From NCBI GenBank assembly GCA_021399405.1, contig JAAFKL010000318.1, forward strand, positions 1 to 15,481: a stretch of 15,481 nt of DNA, read 5' to 3'. The notes beneath the pieces are model-generated. The model made no database searches and had not been told where the DNA came from. It saw only the letters and a list, made by a program, of their open reading frames with translations. Within the stretch, counting starts at the first letter, position 1. Each line of letters opens with the position of its first letter. Position numbers and translations under genes: made by a program. Source of the stretch: Candidatus Heimdallarchaeota archaeon (GTDB lineage: Archaea; Asgardarchaeota; Heimdallarchaeia; Heimdallarchaeales; Kariarchaeaceae). Below are positions 1 to 5,792 of this stretch, piece after piece.

Positions 1-19
1 CCTTAGGATTAATGTCAGT

Positions 20-44
20 ATCGTATGAAAGACCATACGATTTT
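20..44 (+). terminator. Hairpin plus T-tract (first of two)
   Basis: An 8-bp perfect inverted repeat, ATCGTATG at 20-27 and CATACGAT at 34-41, encloses a 6-nt loop and runs straight into TTTT (41-44). It looks like a factor-independent terminator for a gene lying left of the window. Archaeal termination mainly needs the T-run, so the stem may instead be an RNA-stability or leader element. No coding sequence can be assigned to bases 1-19. Confidence 0.45.
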
Positions 45-46
45 GG

Positions 47-68
47 GGGAATTTGCCAATTCCCTTTT
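47..68 (+). terminator. Hairpin plus T-tract (second of two)
   Basis: A 7-bp perfect inverted repeat, GGGAATT at 47-53 and AATTCCC at 58-64, with a 4-nt loop is followed by TTTT (65-68). Two further G-T pairs could extend it outward. It lies 3 bp beyond the first hairpin, so the pair form a tandem terminator-like element just before the 100-552 gene. The T-run overlaps a TATA-like TTTTAAAA (65-72), so this base run may also serve the next gene's promoter. Confidence 0.45.
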
Positions 69-89
69 AAAAGTAATAGCTAAACGGAG
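65..89 (+). promoter_or_regulatory. TATA-like box and SD before the 150-aa gene
   Basis: TTTTAAAA at 65-72 is a TATA-like palindrome whose expected start site (about 25 bp on) is near 93, giving a very short leader before the ATG at 100. GGAG at 86-89, spaced 10 nt from the ATG, is an alternative translation signal. It would be in the transcript only if transcription starts further upstream. The two signals conflict and I cannot decide between them. Confidence 0.3.
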
Positions 90-99
90 ATTGTAAAAA

Positions 100-552
100 A
101 TGGCAGAAGAACAACAAGGTAAACGAGATATCGCAGAAGTAACATTAGCTCAGATGTGTAGTATACAAGAGGATGAACCTATTCGGCTCCCTCCTGCATT
201 TATTGAAGCTTTACAGCCCGAGGGCAAAACTCATGCGATTATCATTTTAGCACCAAACACTAAGATAATTAGAATTATTCCTACGAATTCTGATTCAGTT
301 GCGAAAATCAACATCAATATCGGAAAATTATCCCCTGATTTCTTAAGACAGATGGGATCGATCTTTATTCGACTCGGAATTAAAACATTGTACTCTACAG
401 GTCTATGTTTCACAGCTGATACCTGTGTGTATGAGGGATATCTGGATTCAACCGAATTGAAGACAGTAACCACAGACAAGATATATGAAGAATTCAAAGC
501 CATCCCTGGTGTTTCCACAGTAACCATTGATATGCTTACTGTAAAAGAATAA
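100..552 (+). CDS. Small protein with AbrB-like N-half and ACT-like C-half
   Basis: This 150-aa soluble protein has no signal peptide or membrane helix, and I do not recognise a named family. Residues about 14-62 (with IRLPPAFIEAL at 28-38) read like a SpoVT/AbrB swapped-hairpin: strand, LP, short helix, strand, strand. Residues about 68-147 follow a beta-alpha-beta-beta-alpha-beta order ending in IPGVSTVTIDML. That ending is the usual close of ACT or related small-molecule-sensing ferredoxin-like domains. AbrB-like folds often bind DNA and ACT-like folds often bind amino acids, so a ligand-responsive regulator is possible, but this is inference from pattern. The ATG at 100 has GGAG 10 nt upstream. 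It sits alone, behind two terminator-like hairpins and before a T7 tract. It could instead be a single alpha/beta domain with no regulatory role. Confidence 0.75.
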   Translation: MAEEQQGKRDIAEVTLAQMCSIQEDEPIRLPPAFIEALQPEGKTHAIIILAPNTKIIRIIPTNSDSVAKININIGKLSPDFLRQMGSIFIRLGIKTLYSTGLCFTADTCVYEGYLDSTELKTVTTDKIYEEFKAIPGVSTVTIDMLTVKE

Positions 553-578
553 TTAAAATTACAAAGGGTTCTTACGAA

Positions 579-585
579 TTTTTTT
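579..585 (+). terminator. T7 tract after the 150-aa gene
   Basis: Seven consecutive T residues lie 26 bp beyond the stop codon at 550-552, the usual form of an archaeal terminator. They fall in the loop of an 8-bp inverted repeat (AAATTACA at 556-563, TGTAATTT at 595-602), which may be chance. Confidence 0.45.
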
Positions 586-707
586 ACAATCACCTGTAAT
601 TTTCAGGATGAACAATAGATTGGAAAATAAAATTAGATAGGATAGATCTTAAAATACAATTAAGTAATCAGCCTGAATAAGAGAAATTCTAATTCTCATT
701 CGTACTC

Positions 708-716
708 TAAATATAT
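708..716 (+). promoter_or_regulatory. TATA-like box for alaX
   Basis: TAAATATAT is centred about 25 bp before the GTG start at 737, so transcription is predicted to begin at or next to the start codon. No SD-like sequence precedes the GTG. Both facts fit a leaderless transcript. Confidence 0.45.
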
Positions 717-736
717 TCACAATCCTAAACCAATTT

Positions 737-1930
737 GTGGTCCATTCTCACGATGAATATGATATTCCAGAGGAATTAATTCCAAAACTGAAAGATTACT
801 GGAAAGAGCCGAACATATTCAGTTTCAATTCAATGATAAAAGAAATTGATGATGAATGGATCGCACTCAAAAACAATTATTTCTATCCTGAAGGTGGTGG
901 ACAACTACCAGATCTTGGTTATTTAATACCAAAATCAGAACAATCGAAGAAATACAAAATTGTCGATGTTCAAACAAGAGAAAAAGACACATGGTTAAAG
1001 ATCCCAAAGCATGATTTAATTGAAGGCATAGCAATTAGCGCAGTAATTGATAAGACAAGAAGAATTTCCTTAACAAGAAATCATAGTGCTCAACATTTAG
1101 TTTCGGCTGTATTTTGGGAAGAATTAGGTTTTGATACAACTCGTGCCGAAATTAGAGTGGATGAAAGTCAAGTAGAATTTAACACGTCTCCCACATTGGA
1201 TCAAATTGATGTGGTTAACAGAATGATAACCAAAATAATTGATGATAATCTGGCCATTGAATCCAAGTACTATAACAATCTAGATCAAATTGATCTTAAA
1301 ATTCGTGGAGATATGGAAGATCTAGATATATATAGATTGGTTGCAATAGGAGAATATGATCTTAATCCATGTGGAGGAACTCACGTAAACAATACTGGAG
1401 AAATTGAATCGATTTTTATCAATAAATTAGAGAGCAAAAAGGTAAGATTTCTCAGTGGAAATGACGCTAGATCAATGTACAGTGAAAATGCTGGGAATTT
1501 GATTAGATTATCCCGATTAACTAGTGTACCATTTGAAAAGCTTCCAGAAAAAGTCGAATCTATTTTGGACAAGAATAACGAATATGAAAAGAGAATCAAT
1601 AAACTGGAAACCTTAATCATAGAGATACAGAATGAACTAATTAATTTTGAAAAACTAGGTAAATTTAGATTCAAAACCTTCCTAGTTCCAACCATTAACA
1701 AGGGTATTGCGAGTGCTATAGCTGACACCCTCAAAACTAACGAGATAATTTTAATTATTGATGAAGGAGGATTGTTTATTTTATCCACGGGTAAAGAAGA
1801 ATTTACTGGAAAACTAATGGTAAAAATGAGAGAATTAGGTATAAAGGGTGGGGGCAAAGGAAAATCAATTATGGGTAAATTAGGTAATGTAAACACTATA
1901 GAAATCATAAATTTGGTGAAAGGATTGTAA
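737..1930 (+). CDS. alaX: AlaX-L alanyl-tRNA editing hydrolase with C-Ala/DHHA1 domain
   Basis: A trans-editing enzyme predicted to hydrolyse mischarged tRNA(Ala) (Ser- or Gly-tRNA) in the cytoplasm, backing up AlaRS proofreading. The FYPEGGGQ motif at 49-56 marks the AlaRS-like beta-barrel. The zinc site is complete: H116 and H120 in NHSAQH, C212 and H216 in CGGTH. Residues about 262-310 are a charged coiled-coil-like helix, and about 310-397 form a C-Ala/DHHA1 domain ending with the glycine-rich GGGKGKSIMGKLGN signature (371-384). The 397-aa length matches the long AlaX-L class rather than the short forms of about 150-240 aa. The start is GTG; the next in-frame ATG is residue 33, which would clip the predicted first strands, so GTG is preferred. 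The gene stands alone and converges on the NYN gene. Confidence 0.92.
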   Translation: MVHSHDEYDIPEELIPKLKDYWKEPNIFSFNSMIKEIDDEWIALKNNYFYPEGGGQLPDLGYLIPKSEQSKKYKIVDVQTREKDTWLKIPKHDLIEGIAISAVIDKTRRISLTRNHSAQHLVSAVFWEELGFDTTRAEIRVDESQVEFNTSPTLDQIDVVNRMITKIIDDNLAIESKYYNNLDQIDLKIRGDMEDLDIYRLVAIGEYDLNPCGGTHVNNTGEIESIFINKLESKKVRFLSGNDARSMYSENAGNLIRLSRLTSVPFEKLPEKVESILDKNNEYEKRINKLETLIIEIQNELINFEKLGKFRFKTFLVPTINKGIASAIADTLKTNEIILIIDEGGLFILSTGKEEFTGKLMVKMRELGIKGGGKGKSIMGKLGNVNTIEIINLVKGL

Positions 1931-1952
1931 TTGATTAATTTTGTAAAATCAA
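1931..1952. terminator. Possible bidirectional terminator between convergent genes
   Basis: The 22-bp gap between the alaX stop and the stop of the convergent NYN gene is exactly filled by an inverted repeat (TTGATT at 1931-1936, AATCAA at 1947-1952) with TTTT and AAAA inside the loop. T-runs are therefore available on both strands. The stem is short and AT-rich, so its stability is doubtful. Confidence 0.3.
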
Positions 1953-3722
1953 TTATTCAAATGTGGGGTGTAAATAAAAACGATCATCAAGAATTGTGTA
2001 GGGTACACGTCTTTCATCTATCCAACTATAGGTGTCTCGAAATTCTTTGTATAAGTCGTTACTTAATATCAAATATCCATTTTCAGCACTAAATCGAAGA
2101 ATAAAACCATCAGCATTTACTTTTGCAGGTACTAACTTAATGAAACCAGATTTTACTAATCTATCAAGTTCATCTCTATCATCAATTTGATATCGCAATG
2201 CCGCATCAGCGATGATTACAATTTTCTTAAATCCATTTTCCTTGAGCGATTTGTATGAACGAATAATATTATTGATCATTGGTTTCCGTTTCGGATTTGT
2301 TTGTTCCCAGGCAATATTACTGCCATCAATGATAACTGATGTTGTCCGATAATCTATACTCTCTAATATTTGCAAACCTAGTACCCCAATAAAGAATTTA
2401 GCGCGTATATCCTCTCTGTAATATAAAATGGCTAGAGTCAAAATAAGTATGAAATACAGGACTATAGCAATTATTGGGAGGTAGTCTGAAAATGGTGTAT
2501 CTTCCTGTCGGTCGATCGATGAGCCTAAAATGAATTCAATTTCTTGCAAATCGATATCATATTCTATTGTATCGAAGCCATCAAAATCAAATACAATAAC
2601 TGTTAGTCTTATATCAACCACACCCTCTCCAAGCGGATTGGCTTGAAAATTGTAAGATCTATTATTTGGTACGAATTGGATCCCAGCAGGAAGAAAGGTC
2701 ATATTATCTGAGCTTAGTTGAAGTCTAATGCTTAAAGGATTGAATGCATCATCTGACAAATGCCCAGTATACTCGACAACTACAACAATAATAACTTCCT
2801 CATTTTCCTTGTACTCAATTTGACCACTTCCCTGTATTTCAGCGTCTAAATTCGGTAATGATCGTAAACCCAAATGTGGGGATGCACGTCGACTGTTTCC
2901 TAAACCATCAGTATAAAATAGTTCAAAGGAAATATCCCCTATTCCAAATTGTGATGGAGTTAGAGTAAAATTAAATGACACTTCTTCAAGCGGAGCTAAT
3001 ACTCCTACTTCAGCAGGCAAGGTATCGTTTGAAATTCCAATCGGTTCATTAATGAATCCAACCTCGAGAGTAATATTAAAAGCATTTGCACTACCAAAAT
3101 TTTTCAAAATTATCGATATATCCGCTGATACATCAACTCCAAGCTCAATGAAATCGTCATATGTTGTTGTTTGATCTATTGAAGTAAAAAATACATCGAC
3201 TTTTGCACCTGTAGGTACCACAATCTCAAAATTAGTTGTAGCATTAAGTAAACCTCGGCTAGTTGAATTTACTAAAAAAAGCAAAGTATAATTTTGTGGA
3301 TTTGTACTGATTATAGGGAATCCTTCTACTGATTTTATCTTATCTTCAACAATAAATGGATCTGTCTTGCCTTGCCTAATTAAAGTATAATTGTTAAGAA
3401 TTGAAGTATCATTTGTGATAAACGAATTAATACCTTTAGTGAGATAGATTGAAAAATTGTAACCAGCAAAAAATGTAGCATTAACCCTCATTCCATAAAA
3501 AAATGGAATATCATTTCCGAGTTCAATTGGATTTAAACTGGAGGAGATAAAAGGGATACTTGCATTTTCATCGGGTTCAGTATCTGTTTGAAGAGTTATT
3601 ATGGGGTCAACTTCGTTTAATTGCTGAATATTATCTGATTCTGATGTACTCGGAAAATTACCAGAAACTGGCATAATTAGAATGAAAATGAAAACTAAGA
3701 GTAGATAGTAATTACCTTTCAT
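1953..3722 (-). CDS. Membrane-anchored Zc3h12a/NYN-type ribonuclease with large ectodomain
   Basis: 589 aa. Residues 1-21 form a signal peptide (basic start, long hydrophobic core, then VSG). Residues about 22-412 are beta-rich; about 175-395 look like two or three Ig/CARDB-type beta-sandwiches. One transmembrane helix spans about 413-434, followed by basic residues (inside-positive). Residues about 460-589 are a Zc3h12a-like NYN nuclease: VIIDGSN with D466, D506 in VIIAD, D538 in NADGF, D556 in LSND, D563, and a tail resembling the W-x-x-ERR/ILDDRF ending of Regnase-1 (MCPIP1). Regnase-1 has YDDRF where this has NADGF, so one acidic residue of that pair is lost. All 12 Asn-X-Ser/Thr sequons (N53 to N354) precede the membrane helix and none follow it, supporting an outside ectodomain and cytoplasmic nuclease. 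Likely role: cleaving RNA beneath the membrane, perhaps in response to an external signal (inference). Start is ATG without an SD. It is divergent from the PIN gene. Confidence 0.87.
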   Translation of the reverse strand: MKGNYYLLLVFIFILIMPVSGNFPSTSESDNIQQLNEVDPIITLQTDTEPDENASIPFISSSLNPIELGNDIPFFYGMRVNATFFAGYNFSIYLTKGINSFITNDTSILNNYTLIRQGKTDPFIVEDKIKSVEGFPIISTNPQNYTLLFLVNSTSRGLLNATTNFEIVVPTGAKVDVFFTSIDQTTTYDDFIELGVDVSADISIILKNFGSANAFNITLEVGFINEPIGISNDTLPAEVGVLAPLEEVSFNFTLTPSQFGIGDISFELFYTDGLGNSRRASPHLGLRSLPNLDAEIQGSGQIEYKENEEVIIVVVVEYTGHLSDDAFNPLSIRLQLSSDNMTFLPAGIQFVPNNRSYNFQANPLGEGVVDIRLTVIVFDFDGFDTIEYDIDLQEIEFILGSSIDRQEDTPFSDYLPIIAIVLYFILILTLAILYYREDIRAKFFIGVLGLQILESIDYRTTSVIIDGSNIAWEQTNPKRKPMINNIIRSYKSLKENGFKKIVIIADAALRYQIDDRDELDRLVKSGFIKLVPAKVNADGFILRFSAENGYLILSNDLYKEFRDTYSWIDERRVPYTILDDRFYLHPTFE

Positions 3723-3955
3723 TTTATCTAACTTTATTTCGATCTCGATATCAAATATTAATAGATATATTTCATTTCTAATTGTAAAGGGTCATTTAAA
3801 TGATATATTGGATATTTTTAATTAGTTGAGAATTTTTTAGAATAAAGGTAAACTAAAAATTTTGTAGCATCGCAGATCTTTCTATTTTTATAAATTTTGT
3901 TGCTCACACCCGTAGAGAATTCATAGTCCTTATAGGCTATTTTTTCACTAATCGC
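3723..3955. promoter_or_regulatory. Divergent promoter region between NYN and PIN genes
   Basis: No gene is visible in this AT-rich 233-bp gap. For the leftward gene, TATA-like TAATATTTGA (3751-3760, minus strand) and ATATATCTAT (3761-3770) lie 29-48 bp before the ATG. For the rightward gene, TTTATAAA at 3888-3895 is the best TATA box, giving a leader of about 38 nt with no SD. A weaker CTTATAGG at 3929-3936 is centred 24 bp before the TTG and would give a leaderless transcript. Both genes are therefore probably driven from this shared region. Confidence 0.4.
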
Positions 3956-5782
3956 TTGTTGACAACCAGAGCATTCACTATTGATACGAACTTCTTTATT
4001 TCAGGTTTCGGTGAGAATCCAAACGATTATGAATCATTTCACGGTATACTTAGAAAATTGAAAATATCTATTATGATCCCAGATTACGTGAAACGTGAAA
4101 TGCGATGGTATATGCGTAGAATAATAGAACCCAAATTGATTGTGAAAACTGTAAATCCAAAGAAATTGGAAAGTTTCGAGAATAATTCTCGTAAAAAAGT
4201 GGATGTTAAACTACCACAAACCCCTGACATGGCTGTAGCATTTCTAGCTCACCAAGAAAAAATTCCTTTGGTATCATCCGACATGAGACTAGTTGAAGTT
4301 GCTGAGCAACTAGGTATCCCTGCAATGATGAATTCAGCATTTATGATAGTTCTGATAAATGAGGTCAAAGATAAAAAGGATAAAGAAACTCTGCAAAAGC
4401 TCTATGAAATGTTATTTTCAGAGGAAATAACTTACTCTGTAAAATCTCAAAGTCGATATGATCCTGTAGTTCGAATTCAAAAAATAATGGATTCGACACT
4501 AAATGTTGTACGAAATCAAGTTGCATTGAATCAAGCCGCATTAGCCACCATCAAACCAACAGCGAAAAATGCAGAAAATATCTTTGCCTACACTGAATTA
4601 TTGGAATCAACTAAAGAAATCAGGACTGATATTTCCAAATATATTTCAATATTAGAGGATGGAGACTACAAGAAATTAGGAATTGAACTCAAAGATGCTT
4701 CTGCATTATTGATGGACCTTGCAACTGAGGCAAGAATGGCAGGCATCGAGGAAGAAGACCCAGGTTACAAAGAAGCAATGACAACAATTGCACACTTGCT
4801 CCTATTGGCAGCTGCAGTGGCGATTGGTGAACAAAGGCTTGACAAAGCAGAATCGACAGTTGATTTATTACTATTATTTCTTTTGGAAAATGATGAGGTG
4901 GAGGTGCGGTTAGATATTGATGTACATCTACTTCGAATCACATTGTTTTTCCTAACAGAACAATTAACAAGGCTAAAATTCTATTTCACCCCCACATTCA
5001 TAGAATTATGCAACCGACGAGATCGGTCTGATATTTTAGAATTACACAGAACAATGGGCATCTTGATGACAATTCTTGCAAATAAAAAAGCAGAGAAAAC
5101 TGCTATTGCAAAAGATATTTCCGAGATTGAGTACATCACACAATTGGGGATGCAGTATATTGCAGTCAATAAAATTGAAAATGCTTGGCTATTATTTGAA
5201 CAAGCAATTTACATGAGTCTAAATTCAAATATGACTGGCTTGTTATATCATGCATTTGAGGTAATGTTACCACTCAGCTTTACCGTTGGCTACACCTTTA
5301 AACCTAGTTTCTCGGGTTTGCTAAAGTTAGTGAAGAAAAAAGATAAGACTTTCATGGCGGAGGAATACCAACGCAGGAGTAAATCCAACTCGGTTGTCGA
5401 AGAGGATATTTTGCGGAAACGATTCGTATCAGTAAAAAGCTTGCCAGGTCAATTTACAGGTTTCTTAGATGTAATTTCAGCAGAATATGCTGAATTCAAA
5501 AGAATAGGAAGGTGTGTCTTCATTCGAGCTATTGATTGGCAAACTATGCATCTAATTGGTCTCATTGATCCTACATTATCATTAGATGAACACTTAACTG
5601 TGGGTTCAAGCATAAAAATCCTTGAAGGTAAATTCAGAATTATTCAACCCTCAAATTCAATCAAAGAAGGTCGTAATATAGATATTTTAATGATTGGTAA
5701 TCCTGAAAATCTTAAATTTATTGTACGAAGAGCAGGACAGCTAACTATTGCACAATCTAAAGTTAGTGAATTTGATCTTTAA
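3956..5782 (+). CDS. Large PIN-domain protein (N-terminal PIN, helical middle, beta-rich C-terminus)
   Basis: 608 aa, cytoplasmic, no signal peptide. Residues 5-130 are a PIN nuclease domain with the expected acidic quartet: D10 in TIDTNFF, E48 in VKREM, D91 in TPDMA and D109 in SSDMR. Single-strand RNA cleavage with divalent metal is therefore plausible. Residues about 140-480 are almost all helical with TPR/ARM-like amphipathic pairs. The leucine-rich stretch near 280-310 is part of these helices rather than a clear membrane segment. Residues about 488-595 turn beta-rich and may be a small OB- or TRAM-like fold, though I cannot name it. VapC-type toxins are about 130 aa and have a small antitoxin partner; neither fits here. 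Start: TTG at 3956 or the adjacent TTG at 3959; the PIN fold begins at residue 5, no ATG or GTG lies in frame nearby, and there is no SD. Divergent from the NYN gene. Confidence 0.85.
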   Translation: MLTTRAFTIDTNFFISGFGENPNDYESFHGILRKLKISIMIPDYVKREMRWYMRRIIEPKLIVKTVNPKKLESFENNSRKKVDVKLPQTPDMAVAFLAHQEKIPLVSSDMRLVEVAEQLGIPAMMNSAFMIVLINEVKDKKDKETLQKLYEMLFSEEITYSVKSQSRYDPVVRIQKIMDSTLNVVRNQVALNQAALATIKPTAKNAENIFAYTELLESTKEIRTDISKYISILEDGDYKKLGIELKDASALLMDLATEARMAGIEEEDPGYKEAMTTIAHLLLLAAAVAIGEQRLDKAESTVDLLLLFLLENDEVEVRLDIDVHLLRITLFFLTEQLTRLKFYFTPTFIELCNRRDRSDILELHRTMGILMTILANKKAEKTAIAKDISEIEYITQLGMQYIAVNKIENAWLLFEQAIYMSLNSNMTGLLYHAFEVMLPLSFTVGYTFKPSFSGLLKLVKKKDKTFMAEEYQRRSKSNSVVEEDILRKRFVSVKSLPGQFTGFLDVISAEYAEFKRIGRCVFIRAIDWQTMHLIGLIDPTLSLDEHLTVGSSIKILEGKFRIIQPSNSIKEGRNIDILMIGNPENLKFIVRRAGQLTIAQSKVSEFDL

Positions 5783-5792
5783 TATATAATTA

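Noticed and set aside
681..697. Small inverted repeat GAGAA/TTCTC before alaX
   Set aside because: Five-base arms in AT-rich sequence carry little weight and there is no T-run beside them.
1381..1908. Long minus-strand open frame of 175 codons opposite alaX
   Set aside because: It is antisense to a clear AlaX domain with all zinc ligands, shows no family pattern, and reflects AT-rich codon mirroring.
3956..4400. VapC toxin of a toxin-antitoxin pair
   Set aside because: The PIN domain is fused to about 480 further residues and there is no small antitoxin gene beside it; the neighbour upstream is a divergent membrane protein.
4790..4890. Transmembrane segments in the PIN protein (leucine/alanine-rich stretches)
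   Set aside because: Hydrophobic residues are interrupted by H, E, Q and K at helix-repeat spacing, fitting packed amphipathic helices rather than a membrane span.
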